Assembly: GCF_003001675.1 (NCBI RefSeq)
Contig: NZ_PVYW01000018.1
Coordinates: 62,001 to 126,000, forward strand
DNA from: Cohnella sp. SGD-V74
Lineage (GTDB): Bacteria; Bacillota; Bacilli; Paenibacillales; Paenibacillaceae
Direction of reading: 5' to 3'
DNA length: 64,000 nt
Part shown: positions 33,957 to 42,826 of the stretch, piece by piece
How positions within the stretch are numbered: the stretch's first letter is position 1
Layout of the letters: every line of letters begins with the position of its first letter
Position numbers and translations under genes: made by a program
Notes under the pieces: generated by a model
The model's database searches: none
What the model was told of the DNA's origin: nothing
What the model saw: only the letters and a program-made list of their open reading frames with translations

Positions 33957-34899
33957 ACTTTCCACTGGGGAGACGGCAGCCCCAGTGCTGGATGAATCCC
34001 GTATTTGGCGGGCGAGGGATGGCAACATCCCTCTGCTTGATCATCCAGCGCTGATTTATTCCGCGCATAAATGGGAGCGCCCTCCTATGATCAACATCGA
34101 TATGACTATGCGTAGGCTTCAAAATGGGGAGATCGGCCCTCCCGATCTTACACTTACGCGCATTCTGCTTTCCTGGCGCTGCCTCACCGAGAGACAGCTC
34201 CGTTACTTGGCACGGCATTACTTCGCAAAAGGCCATGAAATTGCTTCCCGGCTTCGGCTGCTGCAGAAGGTTGGTTGGTTTGACGGGTTTTACATCGAGA
34301 CGCCAGAAGGGAAGCGGGAATACATTTGGATGCTCGGTCTGGCTGCCTTCCAATATTACGATTTGATTGAGGGTATCGAGGGACTTCAGGATCCCATTTC
34401 CTTAATGCGCTACAAAGATAACCCTATAGCGATGTCCGCAGTCAACGAGTTCCGATTGCAGTTGGAGGAGCGGGGCCGATTACCGGCTGCTTCCTATGCT
34501 CCGGTATGGCGAAAGGGAGATGAACCCCGGCCATATATGGTTATGAAGGTACAATCAGAGCAGGGGCCACTGACGCTTTACGTGGAGCGGTTATCGCAAA
34601 AAGGCAAACCACTCAGCTTTATGCGCAAAAAGATTGAAATGTACGAGGCTATGCTAGCGCAGAACGACGGCAAGCTACCGTCTGAAGACGGCGGCGCGGC
34701 CATGGTTGTTTGGAGTGTGGGGAGTCTGCAGGCAATTGAAGAGATTGTCGGGAGTATGGACTACATTCCGGAATCGTTCTTTCAAGCCTTCTTGGTAGAC
34801 GAATGCTTAGAAAATTTCCCCCATGCCTTTTTCCTAGCTCAGAAGGGAAGACGAGTCGGCGAAGTAAACCTCCAGCCCCTGCAAATGGATCTGCTCTAG
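33943..34899 (+). CDS. Replication-relaxation-like winged-helix protein
   Basis: 318 residues. The segment TLTRILLSWRCLTERQLRYLARHYF...ASRLRLLQKVGWFDGF (about 67-115) is a winged helix like that of the Replic_Relax family, plasmid- and element-borne proteins of Firmicutes and Actinobacteria linked to replication or mobilisation. The C-terminal half (PYMVMKVQSEQGPLTLYVE, MVVWSVGSLQAIEEI) resembles the nuclease-like half of that family, but no catalytic motif is assured. Overlaps the split gene upstream. Followed by a weak GCCC-AACA-GGGGC terminator. Confidence 0.5.
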   Translation: MEASKLSTGETAAPVLDESRIWRARDGNIPLLDHPALIYSAHKWERPPMINIDMTMRRLQNGEIGPPDLTLTRILLSWRCLTERQLRYLARHYFAKGHEIASRLRLLQKVGWFDGFYIETPEGKREYIWMLGLAAFQYYDLIEGIEGLQDPISLMRYKDNPIAMSAVNEFRLQLEERGRLPAASYAPVWRKGDEPRPYMVMKVQSEQGPLTLYVERLSQKGKPLSFMRKKIEMYEAMLAQNDGKLPSEDGGAAMVVWSVGSLQAIEEIVGSMDYIPESFFQAFLVDECLENFPHAFFLAQKGRRVGEVNLQPLQMDLL

Positions 34900-34984
34900 G
34901 CCCAACAGGGGCTTTTAATTAAGGGTCTATAGGAAAGGAAGTATCTAGCAAGACAAACTAGCACTATATTCCGAAGGTGGAGAC

Positions 34985-35074
34985 ATGAAGAACGTAAAAT
35001 TGATAGTTACAATTGATGAAAAAATTGAGTTGTTGAACAGGCACCAGGAGAAGAGAAATAAAGAAAGGCGGTAA
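34985..35074 (+). CDS. 29-residue ORF ahead of the TadZ-like gene
   Basis: ATG 34985 with GGTGGAG upstream, ending 5 nt before the next gene. Encodes MKNVKLIVTIDEKIELLNRH plus a basic tail. Short and unrecognised; translational coupling likely. Confidence 0.35.
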   Translation: MKNVKLIVTIDEKIELLNRHQEKRNKERR

Positions 35075-35079
35075 GTAGC

Positions 35080-36591
35080 TTGAATGATCATTACCGTATT
35101 GTACTTGGATTACAGGATGAGAGACTTAACGCCATTACTAAGACGGCCTTGGAAGAAGATCTAGTAGGACAAGTCGTCGGGATCGCGCTCACGCGCAAGA
35201 ACATCGTTCCGCGCGTTATGGAGCATGGCGCCAACATGATCATTGTCGCTGACGAGCTCATTGGGGACACGGAAACCGACGACGAATGGCTGGATTTGAT
35301 CGAGGAGCTTAGGCGGTATGATTTTCATATCCGAATCGTGTTCCTCTGCACCCGCTCCGTGGATGATCTCTTTCTCAGTAAACTGGTGCTTTCCAACGTA
35401 ACGGATATATTCCATGAGGGGAAGCTCCCGAAAGGGTGGACCACCCAGCTCAGGCAAGCTCCGAAATACGAAAACACCGAGTTGTTTCGGAATAAATCAG
35501 ACGCAATCGCGGACGATTTACGAAAGCGAAAAGCCAAACAGAAGGGAACCCCTGAAGAGATCCTTCAGCAGCCGCTTATACCGCAAGCAGCAAAGCAGGC
35601 ACCTCCTGGCGCAGAATCCACGCCTGCAGCGGAACCTCAGGTTATCACTGAGGTTCGCACGGAAGTGAGAACGGAAGTTCGGATAAAGAAAGAAACGGAA
35701 TACATCTACGAGCAAATAAAGATTAGCCCAAAAAGTGTTGCCGTCGTTTCCTTGTTCGAGGGAGCTGGATCCTCTACGCTCACACGCTTACTGGCCGAAG
35801 AAGCAGCTGCGCTAGACGTGGAAGTCGGTGTGATGGAAGCAGCTTCACCGCCGGCCGCTTGGATGCAAATAATGAATGCTTATGATTTAGTCGAGCAGAT
35901 CCGCAATCAGAGCAAAGGTAAGCGATGGCAAAGTTGGCATTCCGCCTTGTTAGATATGGATGCTGTCCCTGCTTGGGAAGACGCGCTCAGGATACAGGGC
36001 GTACGCTATATTCTGCGAGATCCGGACGTAGAACTGCACAATTGGACTGAGACAGAAACAGCGGAGCTCCTGACGTACAGTAAAAACGTCTCGCTCCTGT
36101 TCTCGGATATCAGCACGGCCTATCATGACCCCAGAGAACAAATTATATTGAAAAGTGCAGATATCATTCTTGCCGTCGGGAACTATGACGCGATGCGGCT
36201 CGCGCGCGGCCGCCAGAAGTACGAATCCTTTTTGAGCAAATATGGGGAGAAGACCCTATTGGTTATGAATAAGAGTACGCCGCGGTTGGAGCGGGCACAC
36301 AGCCCCGTGATAAGAAATAAATACGCTCATCGCAAGCTATTTCATATTCCGGTAATGAATGTATTTTTGGAGACCTATATGGACGGCGAATCATTTTGGA
36401 CGAGCGGTTATGTGAGGGATGAGACGCGTCAGGAAATGCGGGAGAGGGCACATGAGATGCTTCGGGCGATTTTAGGTGATGAAGTCTTGAAAAAACTGAA
36501 AGCTCGCCGGCGCGGCGGTCTGATAGACCGCATTATGCGGTACTTCAAGGATTCAGATTCGGATATCGAAGCCGACGAGGGAACGGCATAG
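35080..36591 (+). CDS. TadZ/CpaE-like protein with receiver-like and P-loop domains
   Basis: 503 residues, TTG start with AAAGGCGG. Residues 1-120 resemble a receiver-like Rossmann domain (IRIVFLCTRSVDD, LVLSNVTDIFHEGKL) without the usual acidic cluster. A basic, Pro/Ala-rich linker (about 135-205, with three TEVR repeats) leads to a MinD/ParA-like domain beginning SVAVVSLFEGAGSSTLTRLL, a P-loop in which the invariant Lys is absent (G-A-G-S-S-T). This is the layout of TadZ/CpaE localisation factors. Here it follows a Replic_Relax-like gene and no Tad ATPase is seen, so it may position a plasmid or transfer complex. ATPase activity doubtful. Confidence 0.6.
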   Translation: MNDHYRIVLGLQDERLNAITKTALEEDLVGQVVGIALTRKNIVPRVMEHGANMIIVADELIGDTETDDEWLDLIEELRRYDFHIRIVFLCTRSVDDLFLSKLVLSNVTDIFHEGKLPKGWTTQLRQAPKYENTELFRNKSDAIADDLRKRKAKQKGTPEEILQQPLIPQAAKQAPPGAESTPAAEPQVITEVRTEVRTEVRIKKETEYIYEQIKISPKSVAVVSLFEGAGSSTLTRLLAEEAAALDVEVGVMEAASPPAAWMQIMNAYDLVEQIRNQSKGKRWQSWHSALLDMDAVPAWEDALRIQGVRYILRDPDVELHNWTETETAELLTYSKNVSLLFSDISTAYHDPREQIILKSADIILAVGNYDAMRLARGRQKYESFLSKYGEKTLLVMNKSTPRLERAHSPVIRNKYAHRKLFHIPVMNVFLETYMDGESFWTSGYVRDETRQEMRERAHEMLRAILGDEVLKKLKARRRGGLIDRIMRYFKDSDSDIEADEGTA

Positions 36592-36657
36592 CACATGTCT
36601 AACGGCAAATAATACCGTGCATCGATGCCAGGAATAAATGAAATGGGGAGATCAACG

Positions 36658-36843
36658 ATGAACATTAACAATCCGATGCATGTGGGGCAGTTTGCTGCAT
36701 AGGGTTCTCAAAAGTCGATCCTAAGGAACCCTTACATATACTACGCAATGGAAAACCCTATTTTAGAGGATTTAGACGAAAAACCCAAGAGCAGCGAGAT
36801 CAAATGGGCCGCTTCCATTACGGATTGCCTCAGCGCGAGATGA
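36658..36843 (+). pseudogene. Broken short ORF after the TadZ-like gene
   Basis: GGGGAG and ATG 36658 start a 14-codon frame (MNINNPMHVGQFAA) ending in TAG. Further on, another frame reads YAMENPILEDLDEKPKSSE and ends in TGA at 36843. The pieces look like the beginning of a decayed protein. Not recognised. The rest of 36592-36936 is empty. Confidence 0.3.
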
Positions 36844-36936
36844 AATATTTCAATACGCTCTTATTTCACATTTTGGCATTGTCGCGTTGAATCCCGCTTC
36901 GGATCGGATCATTTCATAGAGGTTGCATTCCAGGGG

Positions 36937-37224
36937 GTGGATGTCATAACCATTAAAACTGTACCTGTATATAAGCACTTATGTAGATTCTTTGAAACAC
37001 ACCCGATGATTGCCGAAGTGACTTACGTAATGAACTTCTTAGCTTTATGTGCCTCAGCTGCCTCCATTTTTATCTTCGGAGGTATCTGGGTCATGTTTTC
37101 GCATTATAGTCTAGTAGCCTTACTTGTCCTCAAACCATTATGGATGAGCATTATTCTTTTTCCAGTATTCGTTATTCTACTCGAATTGAGTGGAAAGGGG
37201 GCGTCACAGTATGACCAGAGTTAG
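36937..37224 (+). CDS. Small two-helix membrane protein
   Basis: 95 residues from GTG 36937 (CCAGGGG directly upstream). Hydrophobic helices about residues 30-53 and 57-83 (LALCASAASIFIFGGIWVM; WMSIILFPVFVILLEL). Small membrane proteins of this kind are frequent in conjugation or secretion gene sets. No family recognised. Confidence 0.45.
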   Translation: MDVITIKTVPVYKHLCRFFETHPMIAEVTYVMNFLALCASAASIFIFGGIWVMFSHYSLVALLVLKPLWMSIILFPVFVILLELSGKGASQYDQS

Positions 37225-37357
37225 GATTCTCCGGCTGTTTAAGATTCAAAGCATCCGGAGCAATCCGATGCGGTAGTCGGGCTGACAACGGGATCTGAAT
37301 AAACTTAATTGTGGTGCAACTCACTCCAAGCGTATTATGGAAACGAGAGGGTTAGAG

Positions 37358-37462
37358 ATGAAGTTCATTCCTAAAGAAGCAATTCTACCTTTATTTTTAA
37401 CCTATGTCATGTTAGGAGGTTTCTTGATAATCCTGTTTGCAATTGAAAAGTGGAAAAAGTAA
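37358..37462 (+). CDS. 34-residue single-pass membrane peptide
   Basis: ATG 37358 with GAGAGG 7 nt upstream; MKFIPKEAILPLFL followed by a continuous hydrophobic helix and EKWKK. Good start signal; not recognised. Confidence 0.45.
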   Translation: MKFIPKEAILPLFLTYVMLGGFLIILFAIEKWKK

Positions 37463-37732
37463 TCCTGCTTGTTATAGGAAAATGGAAAAATATTGAGGTG
37501 TCAGGCCCATTAACACCCCCTGAAGCTGAGAAGCAAACTAGGATATTGCTCAAGAAGATAGTATCTAGTGATTATTTTTAGTGGGGAAGATGAAGAACAA
37601 TAGCCTTTGGGCTGAAATTCACATCATCGTCCGTTTCCTGAATAGGAATACGCCTTTCCCGGCCTCATTAGTATGGATAAAAAAACGAACAGGCAATACA
37701 TCCAATCAGGCAAACCACTAGGAGGAAACAAA

Positions 37733-38260
37733 TTGCATCCTGATAACGATAAGTCAATCTTCGTTTCCAGCATGGTGCTTAAAATAGCAATTCCACTTTG
37801 TGGAATTCCCGTGCTATATTTAATCGTTGATTTTCTGTTTTTGTTTGAGTTTCCACCGTTGCTCCAGATGCTCATTTTGTCGCTGCTCACACTGATGATC
37901 GTTATGTATACGGCAAGGCAGCTTCGTTCATTTCGTTTCATTTGCTCGCTTATCGGCGAGCTAAGAGAGACATCAAAACCAGAATCTTTATACCCCGATA
38001 TCATACAACAAAAGTTGAAGGCAGCGGATCGGGATTACTATCTCTTTCTTGCTTTTGGTTTTTTGACTCTCTGGGTGATCGGAAGTGCGATTACTAGCTT
38101 TGAAGAAAAGACATTACTCGTTTTCTATTCACTGGCCAGTGCCTTTGTACTGTGGTTGGGCCAGTTTTACAGAGAAAAGTACCATTTACACGTAAGTGCC
38201 CTGGAGCACAGCTTACGAGAAACCATGGTTGATCAACGGAAGCGGGATAATCACTTCTAG
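37733..38260 (+). CDS. Four-helix membrane protein of unknown function
   Basis: 175 residues from TTG 37733, chosen because AGGAGG lies 7 nt upstream; an ATG at 37673 is in frame without a site. Two TM pairs: about residues 15-40 and 43-62, then about 105-125 and 133-150. Cytosolic loop and C-terminus charged (RETMVDQRKRD). No homologue recognised. May be co-transcribed with the small membrane peptides upstream. Confidence 0.55.
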   Translation: MHPDNDKSIFVSSMVLKIAIPLCGIPVLYLIVDFLFLFEFPPLLQMLILSLLTLMIVMYTARQLRSFRFICSLIGELRETSKPESLYPDIIQQKLKAADRDYYLFLAFGFLTLWVIGSAITSFEEKTLLVFYSLASAFVLWLGQFYREKYHLHVSALEHSLRETMVDQRKRDNHF

Positions 38261-38300
38261 AATCGTCCTGAAGACTCATTTTGCGAAGGAGTGAGCAAAT

Positions 38301-38402
38301 ATGCACAAGGTGAGGGCGTTTATAAAGGAAACAGAAGAAATTTTAATCGATTCTACAATCCCGAGGGAAATTAGGGGGGAGAGCCTTAGATCAATTACGT
38401 GA
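38301..38402 (+). CDS. 33-residue ORF
   Basis: ATG 38301 preceded by AAGGAG at good spacing; encodes a charged peptide (MHKVRAFIKETEEILIDS and onward). Not recognised; may be real because of the ribosome site. Confidence 0.35.
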   Translation: MHKVRAFIKETEEILIDSTIPREIRGESLRSIT

Positions 38403-38424
38403 AACAATTCGTCACACACGTGAA

Positions 38425-38853
38425 ATGAATAAAAAATCTGTGTGTGATTCGGGCAGGATGCAGATCTTCATTGAAATATTGAAGATACCGGAAAAGTTGA
38501 TTGAGATAGAATTGAGTGAATACGGTACAGGTGGAACACCGCTTGCACCTTTCCCTTTTTTCTTGGTAAAAGTCGATGGATATGGGGATGTGTATTATAT
38601 CACATTTCATAAATACCCCGAAGCATATATGACAGAGGGGAAAAGAAAGTATACCGTTAATCAGTCTCTCATTAATGAATGGATTCATGAGGGTTATTCC
38701 TGGGTCCATGTAGAAGACCGTGATGTCCTTTCTTATGAAACGATCGAAGTTGTCCCCCGTCTCAATAATTACAATTTTTTATATAGCAGCGATGTCTCTA
38801 GAGAGCACATACTTGATTTTCCGCATGTTTTTATTCGAGAATCGAATGATTGA
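38425..38853 (+). CDS. Hypothetical protein
   Basis: 142 residues, ATG 38425 without clear ribosome site; an alternative start is the ATG of MQIFIEIL 11 codons later, behind GGGCAGG. Mixed alpha/beta composition with aromatic-rich middle (YGDVYYITFHKYPEAYM). Family not recognised. Followed by GC-rich repeat block R4. Confidence 0.5.
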   Translation: MNKKSVCDSGRMQIFIEILKIPEKLIEIELSEYGTGGTPLAPFPFFLVKVDGYGDVYYITFHKYPEAYMTEGKRKYTVNQSLINEWIHEGYSWVHVEDRDVLSYETIEVVPRLNNYNFLYSSDVSREHILDFPHVFIRESND

Positions 38854-38919
38854 ATATACGTTGTTCCGCAGAACGACCCATTTTGTTCATCTAAAAGGAA
38901 AGAAAATAACGAGCAACTG

Positions 38920-39170
38920 CAACTCGCATGGTGCTCCGGGTGAAGCCCGGCTTTGCGATCAGCAGTGCTAGCGATGGCGGCATCGCTAGCAGATGTAGGT
39001 CGCGCTCCTGGTTCGCTCGGCGCCGTCGACGTCTGGCACGATCGGCGCAAACCGAACCCGCGCAGGCGATGAAGACAGCCGACCAGCTGTTGTTTTTCAC
39101 TCCTGGTTCTACCCCGCTGTCAGCACAGTTCAATCGCACGCCACCGGAGACGACAAACGTGCGAAAGTGG
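38920..39170. repeat. GC-rich degenerate repeat block (R4)
   Basis: Units with CAACTGCAACTCGC, GTGAAGCCCGGCTTTGCGATC, TCGCGCTCCTGGTTCGCTCG and GGCACGATCGGCG. The long segment GAAGCCCGGCTTTGCGATCAG ... GCTCCTGGTTC ... GGCACGATC is shared in order with block R7 at 62880-62980, showing common descent. No gene. Confidence 0.6.
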
Positions 39171-39208
39171 AATTGAAGCCTTCAATATGAACAAACGAGG
39201 AGATAACG

Positions 39209-39508
39209 ATGCAAACCAATCAAGAAATGATGGAAGGTTCGAGGAAATACATTCTTGTCATGAAGGTTTATGACCGCAAACGAGTTTTATTCTGGGACTT
39301 CCTAAAGTATCGGGGGGATTCAGTTTTACTTATTAAGTCTGATTCATCAGAGAAAGCAGAGGCAATTGGAAATCAAGTCGTTGATGAATTCAACGAGAAA
39401 CAGTCCGTTAGAAAAATCTCTAAGTTGTTGGATCTACATAAACTAGAAATCTACGGCACAGTCGAAGAAGATTACCGAACAAAGAACTACCTCAATCACG
39501 GTCTGTAG
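39209..39508 (+). CDS. Hypothetical 99-residue protein
   Basis: ATG 39209 behind CGAGGAG at 6 nt. Compact charged protein (YILVMKVYDRKRVLFWDFL; SSEKAEAIGNQVVDEFNEKQ). No family recognised. Enclosed between two GC-rich repeat blocks. Confidence 0.6.
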   Translation: MQTNQEMMEGSRKYILVMKVYDRKRVLFWDFLKYRGDSVLLIKSDSSEKAEAIGNQVVDEFNEKQSVRKISKLLDLHKLEIYGTVEEDYRTKNYLNHGL

Positions 39509-39514
39509 GTGTAA

Positions 39515-39735
39515 ATCTAGATTGTCGGCACGAACAGCAGGTGCCGGGGCCGGCAACCGGCCAAGCATCTTCAGTTACGCACCCTGGTTTGTTCGACTGA
39601 ATCCCGGTTTTACGAATGACACGCTGTCGGCTGGTCGGAGTAGACAAGGTTATTTTAAGAGCGCGTATCATGGGGACTTCTTGGATCCGATTTATGACAG
39701 CTTCACTTTGATGCGGGCCGCAAAACCTGATTGAC
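39515..39735. repeat. GC-rich degenerate repeat block (R5)
   Basis: Contains CTTCAGTTACGCACCCTGG, TTCGACTGAATCCCGGTTTT and CACGCTGTCGGCTGGTCGG, a diverged unit of the dispersed family. Its right end overlaps the 3' end of the next minus-strand gene. Confidence 0.4.
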
Positions 39736-40170
39736 AAATCGCTTAATGTGATTTCCTATTTCCCCCCGCATTACCTCTCTGGTCATCCCAAAACGATCCT
39801 CGTAACCCCGGCAGACATACTTATGATAAAAGATGTCATCTTGGGTCTCCTCTGTCAGTAGCCTAATGTTTTGCTGGCGCAACTGGCGCCGCAAATTGAA
39901 CATCTCAAGCGTGACATGATCCATCACTACTCGAAGAAATTGTGCCATCACCTTGTGCAGTGTCATTTCAGAACGTTCTACCTCGTCATGGGCGCGCTGA
40001 AGCATTGTCATTAAGTGCGGCAATAGAATTGTGTCCCTGATCCAGAGCAGCTCTTCCGAATTTGGCTTACCTGATCTCTTAGTCAGATCACGCTGCTCGT
40101 ACTTTGCTGTATGATCAGTTAGGAGCATCTTAACACCCCATCGACCATTACCTTCAAGTTTTTTGCTCAC
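39703..40170 (-). CDS. Hypothetical protein of the SOS uvrX operon
   Basis: 155 residues, GTG start overlapping the UvrX stop (AAGTGAGC), so translationally coupled. Largely helical and basic (EELLWIRDTILLPHLMTMLQ, QFLRVVMDHVTLEMFNLRRQ). No family recognised. Conserved linkage to a Y-family polymerase would suggest an accessory or mutagenesis function. Confidence 0.65.
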   Translation of the reverse strand: MSKKLEGNGRWGVKMLLTDHTAKYEQRDLTKRSGKPNSEELLWIRDTILLPHLMTMLQRAHDEVERSEMTLHKVMAQFLRVVMDHVTLEMFNLRRQLRQQNIRLLTEETQDDIFYHKYVCRGYEDRFGMTREVMRGEIGNHIKRFVNQVLRPASK

Positions 40171-41423
40171 TTGTAATGCCCCCCAATTTGTCCGGCACGT
40201 TCTCGTACAATACTTGCCTCCTGCAGAGAGGAAGCGGGTATTATCGCGGCAGTACCGAAGCGATCTTTGATTACATCTGTTACATGTTCCAAGTCTTGCA
40301 TCTTAGCCCGATCTTCAAATAAGGTGAGTTGCGTTGCGTCGGCCTCTCTAAGCTGCGTAAGAGAAACGTATAGATAACAGACAGGCATTCCTTGCCAATG
40401 CGTCCTGAAGAGCCTTAGTGCGGCTTTTGCGAGCTCACGAGTCAGGTTTGTGGCATGTGGCAACGTAGTTTGACGACCGAAGCGGGCTGCCCATGAGCCA
40501 TCCGTTTCTCCGAGTTCAACGGAAACAGTTTGCCCTTGCTTTCCCTTTTGCCGTGCCCGGCGACAAACCCCAGCAGCGAGCTCATGGAGGACAAGCTCGA
40601 TGTCAAGTCGCCTATAATATAAACTCGCCCGAAGTGTCTTACCGTGTGATATTGATTTGATCTCGTCTCGAATCGACGAAACGACTGGAGAATCATCAAT
40701 TCCCCAAGTCATTTCCCAATAATAACGGGCCTGCACATCTGCCTTACGGCCCATCCTCAGACGCATTCTTTTCTTGAACTCGTCTAGTGACAACTTCGCA
40801 ATATCCTCGATTCTATACATTCCCATCGCTTGAAAATGTGCCGACATCTTATCTGCTACCATGAATAGCTCTTGTACCTGTCGAGGCCAAAGTTCTTGCT
40901 CCAAGTTATCGAACCCCAACCGAAATAAACCCGAATCTGTTTTTTTTGCGTAATTGTTGACCATTTTTGCAAGGATTTTCGTAGGTCCAATGCCAATTCG
41001 AGTCCAAACGCCGGTGGACAGAAGTATTTCCGATCGAATTTGCTGTGCAAGATCCTCAACAGAATCATAACGTTTTAAAATCCCAGTAACATCCATAAAG
41101 CTCTCATCGATACTAAATACCTCAACAAGATCCGTGTAAGTCTCTAAAATACGAGTAATCTCCAAGGATATTGTGATGTATCCCATCATCCGAGGTCGAA
41201 TAATTGTGAGTTGAGGACACTTGGCCAATGCTGAAAAGTTACGATCAGCAGTTTTGACACCAAAGGACTTGGCAAGTGGGCATGCGGCCAGGATTATTCC
41301 GGACCGGCGGACGGGATCGCCAACGGCGACAGGGAGATTGCGGTATTCTGGATGAGCGGATTTCTCGACTGAAGCGTAAAACGACTGGCAGTCCACAAGG
41401 AAGATTGTGCGTTCAGGAGGCAT
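40167..41423 (-). CDS. uvrX: UvrX-type Y-family DNA polymerase
   Basis: 418 residues. Y-family catalytic motifs FLVDCQSFYASVE (residues 7-19) and FSIDESFMDVTG (about 102-113), the YAKK segment and a little-finger domain with HGKTLRASLYYRR. Same group as phage SPbeta UvrX/UmuC-like polymerases of Bacillus, which do translesion synthesis under SOS control. Lies in a three-gene operon with a YolD/WYL-like protein and a helical unknown. Its ATG overlaps the upstream gene. Confidence 0.92.
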   Translation of the reverse strand: MPPERTIFLVDCQSFYASVEKSAHPEYRNLPVAVGDPVRRSGIILAACPLAKSFGVKTADRNFSALAKCPQLTIIRPRMMGYITISLEITRILETYTDLVEVFSIDESFMDVTGILKRYDSVEDLAQQIRSEILLSTGVWTRIGIGPTKILAKMVNNYAKKTDSGLFRLGFDNLEQELWPRQVQELFMVADKMSAHFQAMGMYRIEDIAKLSLDEFKKRMRLRMGRKADVQARYYWEMTWGIDDSPVVSSIRDEIKSISHGKTLRASLYYRRLDIELVLHELAAGVCRRARQKGKQGQTVSVELGETDGSWAARFGRQTTLPHATNLTRELAKAALRLFRTHWQGMPVCYLYVSLTQLREADATQLTLFEDRAKMQDLEHVTDVIKDRFGTAAIIPASSLQEASIVRERAGQIGGHYK

Positions 41424-41613
41424 GCACGATCACCGGCTGCGCCGCCAGAATCCGCTCGACAGTGAATCTTCTCGGCCCAATGCAGGACGTATCGAAAGCA
41501 TATACCATCCCCGCATCGATGCGGAATACCCGTATCGTCCGTTTGCTGATCCGATCCTTCTTGTCCATATATACGATCTCAACCGTCCGACCAATGTACT
41601 TGGAAATGTACAT
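41413..41613 (-). CDS. YolD/WYL-like small protein, first gene of the uvrX operon
   Basis: 66 residues from ATG 41613 (GGAGG 9 nt upstream). Pattern VEIVYMDKKDRISKRTIRVFRI followed by CIGPRRFTVERILAAQPV matches the small Sm-like barrel of WYL and YolD proteins. YolD proteins are commonly paired with UvrX/UmuC polymerases and may act like UmuD. The regulatory region just upstream carries two LexA boxes. Confidence 0.65.
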   Translation of the reverse strand: MYISKYIGRTVEIVYMDKKDRISKRTIRVFRIDAGMVYAFDTSCIGPRRFTVERILAAQPVIVHAS

Positions 41614-41629
41614 CTTAATCGCCTCCATA

Positions 41630-41678
41630 GAACGTACGTTCTTACTATTTATATAACACGAACAAGTGTTCTATTCAA
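41630..41678 (-). promoter_or_regulatory. SOS promoter with two LexA boxes
   Basis: Minus-strand -35 TTGAAT (41673-41678) and -10 TATATA (41650-41655) with a 17-bp spacer. One LexA box (CGAACAAGTGTTC on the plus strand, 41659-41671) fills the spacer; a second, GAACGTACGTTC (41630-41641), covers the transcript start. Both match the Bacillus CGAAC-N4-GTTCG consensus. Confidence 0.9.
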
Positions 41679-41760
41679 GTGGAATAAAAAACAGCCCTAA
41701 TCATATAGATTTTGTTCAAGCCGTTTAGCACGTTGAAAAAGAAGTTGTATTAAGGTCAAG

Positions 41761-41886
41761 TTCCTTATTAGATGAGATTATGTTAAACTGATGGAAATTA
41801 CCGCTATTAGCGATTACTAACAAGGGAAACACTCTATCGAGTGCTGCCGGCTTTTTACAGCCTGGTGCCGAGAGAGTGTTTTTTTG
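41761..41886 (+). promoter_or_regulatory. Attenuator leader module F
   Basis: -35 TTCCTT (41761), 17-bp spacer, -10 TAAACT (41784). The leader has GATTACTAACAAGG, then terminator stem AACACTCT (41828) / AGAGTGTT (41873) with a seven-T run and an internal GCCGGC/GTGCCG arm. The terminator 5' arm starts 39 nt after the -10. Diverged member of the six-member leader family; it precedes the gene at 41996. Confidence 0.65.
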
Positions 41887-41995
41887 CAGTCATAAATAAA
41901 GTGTATACTTAAGTTTATTGAGTAATTACTTTATTATTGTTATAATACGTACAGTAAGTATCGATTTACCAAAAAAAGGAGAAGGAGTGATTCCG

Positions 41996-42349
41996 GTGGA
42001 TAGACAAGCAAAACAAGCTATATTGGATGTACTTAACAGCCTGGAAGTGATTTCACATCAGGATGGTGAAATGGCGAATGCATTTGTGAGGAATACCCCT
42101 GAAAATGTCGCGGCACTTAATAGCGTTGGTATTTCAGTTGAAACGATAAAAAAACATGGCGACGACGAAATATTCTGTATTTTCAGTATCGCAGCTGACC
42201 TAGAAATTGCAGACTATAACCGGGGCGAGAAATTGTATTTGTTCGGCCCGGTTGATGATGAACTACGTAATCGCGTAATTGACGGAGAAGGCGACGCCAT
42301 TGATGCTGAGCGCCTCCTTCGTCTGCTGGAGCCTGAACTTTTTGATTAA
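41996..42349 (+). CDS. Hypothetical 117-residue protein under leader F
   Basis: GTG 41996 with AAGGAGAAGGAGTG upstream; the frame extends further 5' but without a site. Acidic, compact protein (ILDVLNSLEVISHQDGEMAN; YLFGPVDDELRNRVIDGEGD). No family recognised. It is separated from the attenuator by about 110 bp. Confidence 0.6.
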   Translation: MDRQAKQAILDVLNSLEVISHQDGEMANAFVRNTPENVAALNSVGISVETIKKHGDDEIFCIFSIAADLEIADYNRGEKLYLFGPVDDELRNRVIDGEGDAIDAERLLRLLEPELFD

Positions 42350-42501
42350 GTTGTACATAGCACGAAGATTCTGTGCAGGAGGAAGATGTAGAGACTTAGG
42401 ATCCATCCCTTTTTCGCACCGCGCGCTGGGAACTGCTCGCGGTGCTTCACTGCATGACTGTGGTCAGTTGATCACATGTATTAAAACTAGGAGGGAAATC
42501 G

Positions 42502-42705
42502 ATGAAAAAGAATGATGTTAACAAGAAGATTAAGGAATTGGAGAAATCACTTAAAGCGGCTCGCGATGCAGCCAAATGCTTGGCAATAAACCTTGACGCC
42601 AAGGATTCAAAACAAGAACTGTGGGCCTCACTAGTTGCATTGGAACACATCGACTATGCGCTCGATCGGCTTGAGAAAAGAGACTCTATTAGAGTTGTAG
42701 TATGA
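42502..42705 (+). CDS. Small helical protein
   Basis: 67 residues, ATG 42502 behind TAGGAGGGA. Two amphipathic helices (VNKKIKELEKSLKAARDAAK; ELWASLVALEHIDYALDRL). Not recognised. A short hairpin CACCGCG / CGCGGTG (42417-42444) lies in the gap upstream. Confidence 0.6.
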   Translation: MKKNDVNKKIKELEKSLKAARDAAKCLAINLDAKDSKQELWASLVALEHIDYALDRLEKRDSIRVVV

Positions 42706-42826
42706 TCAGGCTCAAGTTTGAGGAAAAAACGGGAGCGGGTGTACAGAACCAATGTAAGCTTCTTGGTACACTTAAGCAGTAAAGCGTTGGATAGATACGA
42801 TCAAGTATGAGAGGAACATGTATATC

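Noticed and set aside
33249..34028. 259-codon minus-strand frame opposite the split gene and Replic_Relax start
   Set aside because: No ribosome site, Ser/Pro-rich chance-like composition; the plus strand carries the better protein signals on both sides.
39522..39734. 70-codon plus-strand frame
   Set aside because: Sits on repeat block R5; composition and context do not support a gene.
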